Below are positions 1-11,166 of a DNA stretch of 64,000 bases, in pieces. This stretch comes from Perca fluviatilis (lineage: Eukaryota; Chordata; Actinopteri; Perciformes; Percidae), in NCBI RefSeq assembly GCF_010015445.1, contig NC_053128.1:5163558-5227557 (forward strand), given 5' to 3'. How positions within the stretch are numbered: the stretch's first letter is position 1; each line of letters begins with the position of its first letter. The position numbers and the translations under genes were made by a program. The notes beneath the pieces were generated by a model. The model worked only from the letters and a program-made list of their open reading frames with translations, did not search any database and was not told the origin of the DNA.

Positions 1-313
1 TGAGTTTCTTTGGTTATGTTATTGTGTTAATTATAAGTGTTTTGTTTCTTTTGAGTTTATAGCAAAGTCTTTTTCTTTTGAAAACACACACAATTAAAGG
101 GGTTCACTCCACAAGAAAGAATATCAAAAATCAATATGAACAAATTTATAAAGAAACAAATTTAACACAATACAGATACAATATAAAGGCCAGAACCAGT
201 ATAGGTTCCCACAGGCCGTACAGAACAAGAATTCAAAAGAAAAAGACTTTGCTATAAACTCAAAAGAAACAAAACACTTATAATTAACACAATAACATAA
301 CCAAAGAAACTCA
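1..313. repeat. Long perfect inverted repeat (82-bp arms)
   Basis: Positions 1-82 and 232-313 are exact reverse complements by eye, with a 149-nt AT-rich spacer. Base 1 is already inside the arm, so it may extend left of the window. It could be a foldback element end, a recent inverted duplication or an assembly artefact. The following 314-700 is AT-rich with no coding signal I recognise. Confidence 0.85.
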
Positions 314-699
314 ATGTTTAAATAGAAAACTCACTGAAGGAAAGAAAAAAATATAACTAAAACTTTTAACTAAATTGAAAAAATGGAAAGAAAGTAAAGA
401 AAGAAACAACAAAATCAACCAAATTAATGTAGGGAGCCAAACCCCTCAGCTACATACATTCATATAAAAACAGGCCCAGTAGCCCTAAAGGCAACACAGG
501 CGTGCAGCAATAGTTACGATACTCAGGATTTTTAAAGAATTTTTAAGGTCTCAACCTTAGATAGTCTTTTTTTGTATACAAAATGTAGTCAGTCAATCAA
601 CCAAGTTATTCAGCCAATACACTTACTTTACATTTCATCTGACATGCATTATGAAATTTAATTAGGAAATGAAAATATCCAGGTGAAATAAAATATATT

Positions 700-1100
700 C
701 CAGACTTTTCAAGGGCCCTCTCTCCCTTTGGGCCCTGGTAATCAGTATTGGTTTTACCCCCAGTCCCCTGGTACAGTCACATAATTCTATGGGTAGAGAG
801 TTCCAGAGGAAGGAGGCTGCGATAGGAAGGTTCTGTCAACACAAGTATGGTGCATGGTCCTCAGTGGTAGGGAGAGGAGGTTTATGTCAGAAGAGCGGGG
901 GATTGTGGCGGTGGAGCAGTTGTATGAGGTAGGAAGCAGTCTGGTTATGGAGGGCTTTGTGAGTAGGGAGGAGGACTTTAAACTGGATGCGTTGGGGAAC
1001 AAGGAGCCAGTGTATATTCTTGAGAACGGGGGTGATGTGGTTGCGGAAGCGGATGTGGGTTAGATGATGGGCAGAAGAGTTATGGATGTACTGAAGTTTA
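700..1100 (-). pseudogene. Decayed non-LTR retrotransposon 3' coding fragment (L2-like)
   Basis: On the minus strand, broken frames show HITPVLKNIHWLLVPQRIQ and then FKVLLLTHKALHN. This is the end of the reverse-transcriptase ORF of L2-like LINEs, and the better-preserved copy at 41-44 kb has the same motif. Frameshifts and stops are present. It is a dead 5'-truncated insertion. Confidence 0.6.
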
Positions 1101-1277
1101 TTTATTTTTTCATTTATGATTTATTTATATGTTTTTAAATACAAAACAGTCTGTAAGCCCTTACATGTGTGAGGAAAATGAAAATAAATTGTTGCAAAGT
1201 GATGGTATGTGTAGATACAGTAATGAAACCACAAAGAAACCTAAGAATAGAAAATAATTTTTTTTAAATGACTAATG

Positions 1278-1280
<3 letters not shown>

Positions 1281-1349
<69 letters not shown>
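1281..1349. repeat. (TA)n microsatellite
   Basis: Two (TA)n runs are separated by a short aattcttt interruption. Confidence 0.95.
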
Positions 1350-1352
<3 letters not shown>

Positions 1353-1436
1353 AAAAAATCACAGCAGTGACAAGATGATGAAAACGATCTAGAAAACTAA
1401 TCAAAGCAAATTATTTAAATATGGACAGTCACAAAG

Positions 1437-2461
1437 TCACGTACTAAACACAATGAGTGCTACTAATGAAACTTGGAACAAAGTAAACAGGTTTAGACTA
1501 GAGGGTTTATGATGTTGACACAGTGTCAGGGGTGCACCGCTCATGGGGACAATATCTAGCCGCAGGGACCTGACATGTTCTAAAAGAGGTAGGCAGATTT
1601 TAGAAAATGTAATAGTGGAGCCACGAAGAAAGTGTTTTCTTTTCTCTACTTTCATTAAATAAAGGGCATCCTTTATCCAGTGAGTGTGGGAGGGAGGATG
1701 GGGACTCTTACACTGCATAAGGATCAAACGCCTTACTAATAGTGTAAAAAAAGCAACAAATTCTGCCTGATAGGATGGTAGTGGGTGGTCTGTTGGCAGG
1801 ACACCAAACATGCCGATCAAGGGTGACGGGTGGATATAAACGGATGTGATGGTTGAAAGTGAGTCAAATACAGAATTTCCAGAACACTGACAGAGCAGGA
1901 AAGACCAAAGCATGTGGGTCAGATCGGCTGGTCCTTGGTGACATTTATCACAATTTGGATCAATGTCAGGGTAGATGTGAGCCAGTTTACTTTTGGACCA
2001 GTGGACTTTATGAACTATTTTACACTGTATGACTCCATGAGGGACACAAATAGATGATGTGCAGACACGTTTCAAAATTGAATGCCAAACCTTGGTTTCC
2101 ACTATACCACTATGTCGAGATCCCCTGACCAAATAGTATGGAGATCGTCAGAGAGAGCCTGGCATGCGAAAAAAGTGTCATATAGTTTTGAAATGGTACC
2201 TTTATGGTGAGGATTAATACTGAAAATGGTGTAAACCAAAGTAGAAGGTGGGACAGGTGGGAAGCCAGGAAATATATTTTATTAAATTAAATCTCTGACT
2301 TGTACCTGAAAAAGTGGGTGTTTGGCAAATTATATACACAGGTCAGCTGGTCAAAGGATGCAAAAATTCCATCAATGTAAAGTTGCTTCATAGAGACAAT
2401 CCCGTGATCTGCCCAGATTGCAAACATCCTCATTATCTCTCTGCAAGGCAGAACATGCATC
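1437..2461 (-). pseudogene. L1-like LINE ORF2 C-terminal fragment
   Basis: The minus-strand frames contain LYIDGIFASFDQL and LPNTHFFRY near the right end and HIYPDIDPNCDKCHQGPADL in the middle. These are typical of the region after the RT domain, including the CCHC-like knuckle, of fish L1/Tx1-group ORF2 proteins. The longest open stretch is 1437-2132 and the frame is broken further right. The fragment is cut at 2462 by the hAT insertion. Confidence 0.75.
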
Positions 2462-2984
2462 CTCTAGACCAGGGGTCGGCAACCTTTTTGATATGAAGTG
2501 CCCTTTTCAAAATTTCTTGTTTATTAGTGTGCCATGTTAACATTACGTTTTATTATGACATCACATCAAAATGTAATATCCAAGGAATCTGTAATTTTAT
2601 TCCATAGCAACATTTGATTACATTTATTTCTCATAATCAGGACCTTGTAATTATTATTATTATTGTATATTATTATTATTATGATTATGGAAACATGGTT
2701 TTAGTATGCAGTCCTGATTGGTGGAAAATGGGCTGACAAAAATATCACTGTCAAAGAGCCTGAAGCGAAAGCCCAGCTTTAATAATGAATGGACTGATAA
2801 TGAAACGATGCTGTGGCAAAATAATTATAACACAACCAGCATCATTATCGAGAATGAAGAACACGAACATAACGATTGCGTCATTCACGTGCATATTAAG
2901 TAGCCACATGTATTTGTTTTGTACGGTGGCCGGGAAGTGCAATGCAACATTACAAAGAATGAAACACTTTTACAAAGCTCAAGA

Positions 2985-3235
2985 CAAATTTACATTTTGG
3001 AAAACAAATTTACATTTTAGAAAACAAATTAACATTTTGGAAAACAAAATAACATTTTAAAAACAAATTTACATTTTGGAAAACAAAATAACATTTTAGA
3101 AAACAAATTTACATTTTAGAAAACAAATTTACATTTTAGAAAACAAATTTACATTTTAGAAAACAACTTTACATTTTGGAAAACAAAATAACATTTTAGA
3201 AAACAAATTTACATTTTAGAAAACAAATTAACAAG
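2985..3235. repeat. Tandem array of a 20-bp unit (left arm)
   Basis: About twelve copies of a 20-bp unit (aaaacaaatttacattttgg with small variants such as aaaataacatttta) are in direct tandem. The units have no unique spacers, so this is a minisatellite, not a CRISPR array. Confidence 0.9.
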
Positions 3236-4257
3236 ATGCAAAACACTTTTACAAGTCCCGAAACAAATTTACAAATGACAGATTCTTCACGGAAAGGGAA
3301 TGTACCACATACCGGAAGTGATGAGGTGTTGCGGGTGTTGCTGGTGAGCGCAGTCAATTTGTGTTGTTGTGAGTATATGGCGTGAATGAAGTTTATGGTG
3401 ACTTTACGTGTGGTCGGTGTTTTGAGTTTTTAAAGGACGCGGACCTGACAGAAACATTGGAAAAACGGGGAACGTATCGACAGCCGCGGCCGGATCGAAG
3501 CTACAGCGGGGGGGCAGCTGAGTCCGTCTGCAGCTGCAGGACCTGGAGCTCACTGCCCATTCCTGGGAGCCAAAATGACACCACGCAGCTGGAGACCCAG
3601 GCCGTATTGCTGGGCCCGCTGGAGGGAAGGGAAGCCCGGGAGAATCAGATCCAGGACTGAGCGGAGCGGACTGTCACAGCCTGCTGAAGTTTAAATCACA
3701 GGTTTCCTAAAGGGAGTCTGGCGGGACTCGGACTGTGGATGACGAAACATGACTTTAAGTCTCGTTAAATGAATAACTACATGCAGAAATAAATGAATCA
3801 TTAGTGGGGGAGTGAGCCTGGACATTTCAGTCTGTTTAAACTTCACTTTGAAGCAGAACCTCTTAGTTCAGAAGGGTGAAGTTTCCGTTTGTACTCATAT
3901 CTGTGAACAGATTATAATAAATATTCTTTGTATTAACACCTTAATTAGTCTCTTTGTCTTTTGTTTAAAAAAACTACAACATCGCATGAGATTTTGACGA
4001 TTTACAGTGATTTTATTTCCGTTAGACCTTTGCCTACATTTTACGCTGATGCATTAAAGACGGCGGCCCATAGACAGTATATAAGGGAGTGCCTTCCCTG
4101 TTCCAAGATGGCGGCTCTATTGGGCGATTCGATCCATAACTGCCATAGTCAAAGGCCAACATGTATACAACACCTCATCACTTCCGGTATGTGGTACATT
4201 CCCTTTCCGTGAAGAATCTGTCATTTGTAAATTTGTTTCAGGACTGGTAAAAGTGTT

Positions 4258-4738
4258 TTGCATCTTGTTAACTTGTTTTCTAAAATGTAAATTTGTTTTC
4301 CAAAATGTAAATTTGTTTTCTAAAATGTAAATTTGTTTTCCAAAATGTTAATTTGTTTTCTAAAATGTAAATTTGTTTTCCAAAATGTTATTTTGTTTTC
4401 TAAAATGTAAATTTGTTTTCCAAAATGTAAATTTGTTTTCCAAAATGTAAATTTGTTTTCTAAAATGTAAATTTGTTTTATAAAATGTTAATTTGTTTTC
4501 CAAAATGTAAATTTGTTTTCTAAAATGTAAATTTGTTTTCCAAAATGTTATTTTGTTTTCTAAAATGTAAATTTGTTTTCCAAAATGTAAATTTGTTTTC
4601 CAAAATGTAAATTTGTTTTCTAAAATGTAAATTTGTTTTATAAAATGTTAATTTGTTTTCCAAAATGTAAATTTGTTTTCTAAAATGTAAATTTGTTTTC
4701 CAAAATGTAAATTTGTTTTCCAAAATGTAAATTTGTCT
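4258..4738. repeat. Tandem array of the same 20-bp unit, inverted (right arm)
   Basis: About twenty-four copies of the reverse complement of the left-arm unit (ttttccaaaatgtaaatttg and variants) occur here. The right array is about twice as long as the left, so the arms have expanded independently. A higher-order repeat of about 240 bp is visible inside it (compare 4261-4500 with 4501-4740). Confidence 0.9.
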
Positions 4739-5810
4739 CAAGCTTTGTAAAAGTGTTTCATTCTTTGTAATGTTGCATTGCACTTCCCGGCCACCGTAGT
4801 TTTGGTCTTAAAATGCATCCATATTTACTGCTCCAGTGGAGAGGATGGTTTCTTCAGACAGCTTAAGTTTATAAGAATTTGTCCAAATTTCAAGATTCCC
4901 TGCAAACTAAGAAACAGACTACAAACCAACAGCTTTTGTTTTAGCTTGTTTTGTAAAAATGTGCTATTTGCAGAGTATAGAGCTGTGTTTGCGTAAAACA
5001 GCACGGTGGACTGAGCAGACAGAGCAGATTGAAATATCGCTTTCTACATGTTTATGCCGATCTACACAGGTGAGTGCATTGATACGTATTGGCTTTTAAC
5101 TCACGAAGGTTTAATTGTAACTCCTTACAGTAACACGACTAGCGTTAGTTCATCTGCCCCAGCGGCCGTTGGTAATCCTCTTTGTATTGTTCCCGGTCAG
5201 AGATATGAGTCAATCAGACTACCGTAAATAACAGGTCGCGCACAGGCGCCGATTGATGTTTTCCTCCGTGGGTGCTCACACGCGCACACCCTTTCAAAAA
5301 AAAAAAAAAAAGTTGTCAAAAATGTTTGCATTTCAGAACCTTAGGAAATGGACAGCGGCACACACGAACACACACGCCATACTAAAGCCGTAAACTCAGG
5401 ACAGCGCCACTTCTCACAGATACAGATAGGATTGGAGATGAGAAGTTTAATCAGCTTCGTGGGAAATTATAAATCAATGCCACCGCCATGACCAATCACA
5501 CTATGACAGACGCTCCACTTAGCACCACCTGCAATGTTTAATATTAAATTAATGTAAAAATGAACTGGCAGTCTGGCACACGTGGGTGCTCAGTATTTTC
5601 CGTGGGTGCTCGAGCACCCACGGTATCGGCACCTATGAGGTCGCGCAACTGTGAACGTTGTAATTTGGCATGCGGATGAGAGAGTGCTTCAGCATTTCAA
5701 CAATGATTTCAACACACCAATAACTCTCTTGCACACATATTGCCAGTGTGCCATTGGTTAAGGTCCCGCGTGCCCATGGTGGCACGCGTGCCTAAGGTTG
5801 CCGACCCCTG

Positions 5811-5990
5811 CTCTAGACGTTGGAGGTGCTGGTCAACCTCGGTGGTATTCATTTCCAAAGAATGTATACGCTGCCCATGGTCTGTAACTGTAGAGTGAAT
5901 GCTGTCCAGCAAGGATGTCAGAGATTTGAATGAATTAAGCCGAGAGAGAGAGCACCTCTAGCAGCAACTTAATATTAGCCATAGTTATGC
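5811..5990 (-). pseudogene. L1-like LINE ORF1 coiled-coil fragment
   Basis: The minus strand reads LLDSIHSTVTDHGQRIHSLE and then MNTTEVDQHLQRLE, a heptad-like coiled coil characteristic of L1/Tx1 ORF1 proteins. It directly abuts the right hAT target duplication. On the other side lies ORF2 C-terminus, so the L1 had lost most of ORF1 and ORF2 before the hAT landed. Confidence 0.55.
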
Positions 5991-6074
5991 TAGCAGCGCT
6001 AGCCGTCTGCTGAGACTCCCTGTCTTTTTATTTTTCCTGTTTTCACCTTGGTTTAGACATCGTGAAGCAGTCCA

Positions 6075-6310
6075 ACTAACACGTTTTAAAACAGTTGCAG
6101 ACAATTTACCCGGAAACAGACTCGGCATACATCTGGCAAGCCACTAAAGGATTTATTAAGAGATTTCACATCTTCCTTGCGGCAAATTTGAAGAAAAAGA
6201 GAGAGGCAAGGATCGTGGAGTTGGAAGAATGTTGTAAATCGTTAGAACAGTCTCTAAAGACGTGTTTTTCTAAATCTACACATACTCTTGGTCACAAACG
6301 GTTTTAAATG
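6075..6310 (+). pseudogene. L1-like LINE ORF2 fragment, opposite orientation
   Basis: The frame encodes SAYIWQATKGFIKRFHIFLA and then KKKREARIVELEECCKSLE. This is the segment between endonuclease and RT of fish L1 ORF2. It is on the plus strand while the neighbouring L1 pieces at 1437-2461 and 5811-5990 are on the minus strand, consistent with 5' inversion or a separate insertion. Confidence 0.55.
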
Positions 6311-7329
6311 AAAAACCATAGCCTTCACATTTGCAAAAATATCACCATATACATCAACAGCCAGAAGGGCGACAAAGCAATTTGGGTCAGAAAAAATCAA
6401 AAAATCAGTTTGAACCCTGTAAATGTACCGGGTATTTATTTCAAATATAGGTACTACAGTATCTGATTAACGTTACAGACGGTAGCTAGCTACCGGTAGC
6501 TTTGTTTCTAGCTCCAGGCTAACGTGTTTCCTCCCACCTCCAGCTAGCTAGCCATGCTCTGCTCTTGTCGGCTAATCTTGTCAGCTCATCCTTCTGTTTC
6601 TTCCAGTATCGGATTCTCCTGGGGTCAATGTCGAAATGTCCCGCAGCTTTTTCACCCGAGTTTTCCTCCGCATACTTTAAAACTCTTTTCGTTTTGTTGT
6701 TGAAAAGTCTGTCACTAGCACCAGAGTCTGTCTTTCTCTGCTAGCACTAAATGAGCCCCGTGTTACATCCAATGTAGCCACTGCCATCTACTGGCACCTG
6801 TACGTTACTGCACACTACACTTGGCTGAGTTACACATACAGCCGCATAGGACAATAATCCAGAAAAACAAAGTGCGGAAAAAAGCATGAATATATTGTTG
6901 AATCTGTTAAATTAAATTGGTAGAAATGTACAATGAACTTGAATTTTATTTTGACTTAATATTATATGAAAGGCATTTAGGAGATTGTCCACACTATTTT
7001 TCCCCCGGCCTTAATTTGAAACCGGCCTTTATTTGTTCGTGTTGACCACGCCCCGGCCATTATCAGAGGCTTTTAATTGACTCCTGCTTTTTATTTGAGG
7101 AAATACGGTATTTGGCCCGCGACTCTGAAAGTAAAACACGGAGGGATATCGCTCACATTCACTACACTCGAGGAAGCGGACAGGCTCTGTCGGGATCTGG
7201 ATATGGAGGAGGGGGATGTGGCGCTCGCCTGGAACGCTTCGCAACCGGACCGGGAGCTTCCATCGGGCCCGGAGGTGCGGTGAGCCTGAGTGGGCTGACC
7301 CGAGGACTGTGGATTAGCGTATCCTCAGT
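6311..7329. other. Repeat-derived interval with no firm gene
   Basis: It contains gctagctagc-rich DNA at 6480-6560 and a MITE-end-like sequence near 7085-7110 (gaggaaatacggta). A GC-rich patch at 7110-7320 has overlapping ORFs in several frames. None of the peptides resembles a family I know, and there is no splice context I can trust. Confidence 0.4.
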
Positions 7330-7490
7330 CCAAATCCAATAACAACTCAATATCGCTATTTGCAGATGATATTTTGCTGTACATATGTGACCTTGAGGAC
7401 TCTGTTCCAAACATTCTTAAGATCTTTAACGAATTTGGCTCAATCTCTGGCTATACATTTAATTGGAATAAATCTAATCTTCTTCAAGAG
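7330..7490 (+). pseudogene. L1-like reverse transcriptase fragment with FADD box
   Basis: The plus-strand frame reads NNSISLFADDILLYICDLED and then ILKIFNEFGSISGYTFNWNK. FADD is the RT catalytic box (usually YADD or FADD). The fragment ends abruptly at about 7490, where minus-strand LINE sequence begins. Confidence 0.75.
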
Positions 7491-7720
7491 AGGACAAAGC
7501 ACCGAGCCTTGGGGTACACCTTGTGACAGAGGAGCAACGGAGGAGGTACAGTTGTTGAGATAGGATCCGAGCTAGGAAAGTGTGGTGCCAGTGATGTTGG
7601 AGTTGCTTTCCAGTCGGGACAGGAGGATGGAGTAGTTAATGGTAAGGTAGAGCATGATGAAGATGAGGTGGCCAGAGTCAGAGGAGAGGAGGAGGTCATT
7701 TGTGACTTTAAGGAGGGCTG
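7490..7720 (-). pseudogene. Second LINE RT fragment (GVPQGSVL box)
   Basis: The minus strand near 7490-7525 encodes GVPQGSVLCPL, the RT motif B1 seen in L2/CR1-like LINEs. The upstream frame is broken. It abuts the plus-strand L1 piece head to head. Confidence 0.55.
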
Positions 7721-7865
7721 TTTAAATGCTTTAGAATGCCAACACAAAGAAAGAGGACTGGACATCCGGCCGAAAAGAGTAAATTCAGGTGGAATTTTCA
7801 TTGGCAACGGAGCAATCCCGGAACGTCGTGGATATAGACTATGGGATAATAGACTGCAAATAAAT

Positions 7866-8880
7866 CAGTCCCTCCAGGATTTTGCGATGTTGCGATCGCG
7901 CCAATTCACGCAAATTCAACCAATCACCACGACTTTGGTGCGACTTGCAATTTTGACCAATCACCGCGGTCTCCTGCAAAGCGTTGTCATACGTCAGCAA
8001 ACTCACTTCCTTGTTTTGTTCAGAAGATGCAGCAGCATGCGCAGCAGACATGTATGCTGCCAACGTCTCACATTTACCTACAAAAATAACAGCAAAGGAC
8101 CGTGAAAAACAGTTCTTTACGAAAGCGGGGGTAAACTTTTTTGAAAGACGTGCAACGATTTAGACTTTAACGATTTAAAAGTTGCTGAAGTTGCTGCCGT
8201 TTCAATCCTGGCTGTCGGCTCTCTGCTGTGGGTGGGGTTACTGCTCCGTTCCCTCCGCGACTGACGCTTGCACACACACAAACACACACACAGTCACACA
8301 CACACGCACACACAAACAACACAGACACACACACAAACAACACACACGGTGGATGCAGGAAAAAAAAGGAGATGAGACGACACAATGACCTAAATTGAGG
8401 ACAGCTACGCTCGTTATTGTAAGTGAATGATAAGTCAAAGTCAGTACTTTATCAAACTGTATGAATGTGTGTCCCAGGCCAGATTAGGAAATTAACTAAC
8501 AATGTAAAGATCAACAAGCCACTGATAGATATTTTCAAATTTGATTCATTCAATAAATTATAATTTTTTTGTCTTAAATCAACCAGCCATTTTCATATTA
8601 TACCAACATTTGCAGCATCCTGAGCCTTTTTGGTAAGGTTACTAGGAAATCTCAGCCCAGGATAGTTTTATTCTCCCCAAAACATGTTTCCTTTTTATAG
8701 AACTATACAAAAAAAATCACAACTTTTTTGCAACTTTCACTGTCTCCCGCAACTTCATTGCAACAAACATACAAAATACATCGCAACTTTTATCGCAATT
8801 TTTTACAAAAGCTCCCGCGAAATCAGGCATTTTGGACCGCAACAATCTCAAAAAAAGGCCGCGAAATCCTGGAGGGACTG
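7866..8880. mobile_element. Non-autonomous DNA transposon, 1.0 kb
   Basis: The ends are inverted: cagtccctccaggattttgc at 7866 and the mirror aaatcctggagggactg ending at 8880. ataaat flanks both sides directly. Subterminal sequence (ttgcgatgttgcgatcgcg versus repeated ttttgcaac blocks) is similar in both halves. A CA-rich tract lies at 8270-8345. No transposase was seen and the superfamily is not assigned. Confidence 0.7.
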
Positions 8881-8904
8881 ATAAATACTGCATATCAGAA
8901 CGGT

Positions 8905-9160
8905 GTATGTGTGCATCAGTACATGTGAACAGTTGTTCTCACTTCTCAATCAATATGGTTCCTTCTCGGGTTATAAACTGAACATTTTAAAAACACAAGT
9001 TCTCAGTTTTCAGTATAAACCCTCAAAAAGATATGATGACAAAGTCTTAGCTACAGTGAGGGGCACAATCCATGAGGTATTTGGGTGTAAATTTACCAAA
9101 ATATTTAACAAAATTGTTATCCATCAATTTTCTCCCTCTCAATCAAAAGATTAGGGAAGA
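8905..9160 (+). pseudogene. L1-like reverse transcriptase fragment
   Basis: The frame reads LFSLLNQYGSFSGYKLNILK and then TQVLSFQYKPSKR. This is the L1 RT segment just after the active-site box. It covers the same region as the 7330-7490 piece, so it is a separate copy. Confidence 0.6.
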
Positions 9161-9230
9161 TGGGACCTTATCCCTCTTCTTAATTTTGGATCACAGATTG
9201 AATCGATTAAGATAGCTATCTTACCAAAGC

Positions 9231-9475
9231 TGTTGTAGTTCCTGAACTTTTGCACATCCCTCAACATATTTGCACATGCTCCATCCTTACAGCCTCTTTT
9301 TTCTTGATGTTAAATAGTTATATGTATGTTATTTGTTTCTGTATTATTAATATGTTTATGTATGCACCAACAACCAAGGCAAATTCCTTGTAAGTGCTAC
9401 TAACTTGGCAATAAATCATTTTATAAATCAGAGTGTAAAAAGTTTCCCCTTGCGGGATCAATAAAGTATGTTTTA
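9231..9475 (+). mobile_element. LINE 3'-UTR-like tail
   Basis: Contains aaggcaaattccttgtaagt followed by tacttggcaataaatc and then ccttgcgggatcaataaagt. Such sequence is common at the 3' ends of fish non-LTR elements. No coding sequence is attached. Confidence 0.5.
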
Positions 9476-10403
9476 CTCTTAATCCCACAACCTCCATTAT
9501 GCTTTGCAGATACTTTATTACACAAGTAACAACAAGTAGTTACTGAAAATAGTACTTTTGCAGCAAAACCAGTGTGACAAAAATAAATATCAGATAACCC
9601 ACATGTGACTGCAACTTTAGAAATGCAATATCTATGGCATGCCATTAAGGAAGTCATTCATTCAAACAGTATGGCAAACTCAGGATATAGATAGAAACAG
9701 AAATATTTGATGAGTCTCAGAATACAGTATTCAATTCAGGAATAGGGAATAAAATATTGAACAAATTAAATGAAACCTTAGAATACAGAATGAAACTGAA
9801 TATTCTGATTAGACAAACAACATACTCCTCATACCACCATCTTTGTGTTTCCATTATGTCGGTGTATTTTTATGAGGTTGTGTGCTGTGAATTAGCTTTT
9901 ATTGATGGACATTAATTGTTAAGGGCTACTCGTGTGCATGCTTCAGATTTTTTTGATTGACTTGTGCTTGAGTGAACATGTTTCCTGTATTTTCAGTTTT
10001 CCATTCATTCCTATAAATTAGTATTGATCAAATCAAACGTGATCAAGTTAAATCTGAAGCAATGTACTAAGTTGAAGTTGTTAAGAAACAATTCCAGTTA
10101 TTAAAAGTGTAATGGAATTTTCAACAGCTGCTGTACCCGTGCACAATGGTTTATAGTAAACAAAAGATTATGCTGCTGATACAGATTCATTAAAATGCAG
10201 ACATGCACTTGCAGCCCTAATGAAGACAAATATTTAAAGAACCATACAAGCTGTTTTGCAGGATTTAACCTGCTTGCTACAAGTTGTATTCTTTAAATCA
10301 CAAACTAACCATTTGGCAAACGATGCTGCTATGCTTTAGAATTTTTTTTAAATTTTTGTTTCAGGTATTTCCATACAATATATATATTATAGAGCTGAAG
10401 CAA
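9476..10403. other. AT-rich interval, no gene seen
   Basis: No splice-bounded ORF, RNA gene or repeat end was recognised. ORFs are short and stop-rich. Confidence 0.5.
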
Positions 10404-10406
10404 TTA

Positions 10407-11166
10407 GGCTACATTCAGACTGCAGGCAAAAGTGGCCCAAATCAGATTTTTTTGGGGGGTCAAGTGACCAGGTCAGACTTCAAGTGTGAACACTCAAATC
10501 TTGCCCAGATCTGTTTTTTTTCAAAACTGATTTATCCTGAATCAGACCCAGGTCTTATTTTTTTCAATGTGGCCACAGTGCGAACAACCAAGGTGGGTTT
10601 TATGCGACTTTTACATCAATCTACATCAACATTTGTCACAATAATGCGCCGGCAGGAGATAGCCCTAGACACACAGTAAAATTAAAAACTTGACTAGGCC
10701 TACAAAATGGAGAACAGTGGAGCAAGTCAATGGAGGGAGAGTGAGGTGTTAGACCTAATTAGTGTATGGGGAGATACTTCAATTCAATCAAAACTAGAAG
10801 GATCGTACTGTAACCGCTACGTTTTTGAAAAAATAGCAAACAAAATGGAAGAACAGGGACACAGGAGAACGTGGCTGCAGTGTCAAAGGAAGATGAAGAG
10901 CCTTAAAGCTCAATTTTGAAATAAAAGCGAAAATGCTTACTTCTTCCATAACCTCCCTAACTTGAGGGCAATAGCGTGCTGCGTCTGATGTCATTGTTAT
11001 TGTTCTTTGCACATGCAGGTCAGTTCGAAACCGCAAACAGTTCACACTGGAATCTGATATAGGCCACATTTTAAAAGGTATGGTGAACACAAAGCCAAAC
11101 AAAAAATCGGATCTGAGCAAAAAATCCAAATTAAGCGTTTTGCGACTTGGCGGTGTGAACGTAGCC
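10407..11166. mobile_element. PIF/Harbinger-type element, 760 bp, TTA target duplication
   Basis: Inverted ends ggctacattcagactgc at 10407 and the mirror gtgtgaacgtagcc ending at 11166 are flanked by TTA on both sides (10404-10406 and 11167-11169). Harbinger elements duplicate a 3-bp TWA target. The interior holds a Myb/SANT-like ORF but no nuclease-type transposase, so the copy is non-autonomous. Confidence 0.85.
10707..10919 (+). CDS. Myb/SANT-like DNA-binding ORF inside the Harbinger element (truncated)
   Basis: The 70-residue ORF begins MENSGASQWRESEVLDLISV and continues with FEKIANKMEEQGHRRTWLQC and QRKMKSLKAQF. The W...EV..L...WGD...Q..L.G......VF..IA..M...G..RTW.QC..K.K.LK pattern is the Myb/SANT-like domain of the accessory protein encoded by Harbinger transposons, which binds the element ends and helps the transposase. 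The family protein is normally longer, continuing past LK.QY; this one stops right after the third helix. It is probably a relic exon, though the domain is uninterrupted. Confidence 0.75.
   Translation: MENSGASQWRESEVLDLISVWGDTSIQSKLEGSYCNRYVFEKIANKMEEQGHRRTWLQCQRKMKSLKAQF

Larger units (their letters stand above)
2923..4797. mobile_element. Nested inverted-repeat element with arrays of a 20-bp motif
   Basis: Termini acggtggccgggaagtg and cacttcccggccaccgt are inverted, and the subterminal tracts (caacattacaaag..., then arrays) are mirror images. If the element proper begins at the following C, the flanking TA on each side would be a 2-bp target duplication. The interior (3250-4240) has further inverted ends (gacagattcttcacgg at about 3278 mirrored near 4208), plus a GC-rich core. 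I do not recognise a transposase. Confidence 0.75.
2470..5810. mobile_element. hAT-type DNA transposon, 3.34 kb, with exact 8-bp target duplication
   Basis: The ends are inverted: caggggtcggcaacc at 2470 and ggttgccgacccctg ending at 5810. The octamer ctctagac occurs immediately outside both ends (2462-2469 and 5811-5818), the classic 8-bp hAT target duplication. I find no intact transposase. The interior carries a nested element (2923-4797), AT-rich DNA and a palindrome at 5600, so it is non-autonomous or decayed. It sits in an L1 remnant. Confidence 0.88.

Noticed and set aside
2985..4738. Regular 20-bp repeats as a CRISPR array
   Set aside because: Units are contiguous with no unique spacers, occur in mirror orientation, and lie in vertebrate transposon DNA.
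7077..7342. Overlapping ORFs in a GC-rich patch as a gene
   Set aside because: Several frames are open at once, with no conserved motif and no consistent splice sites, and the patch is flanked by MITE and LINE debris.
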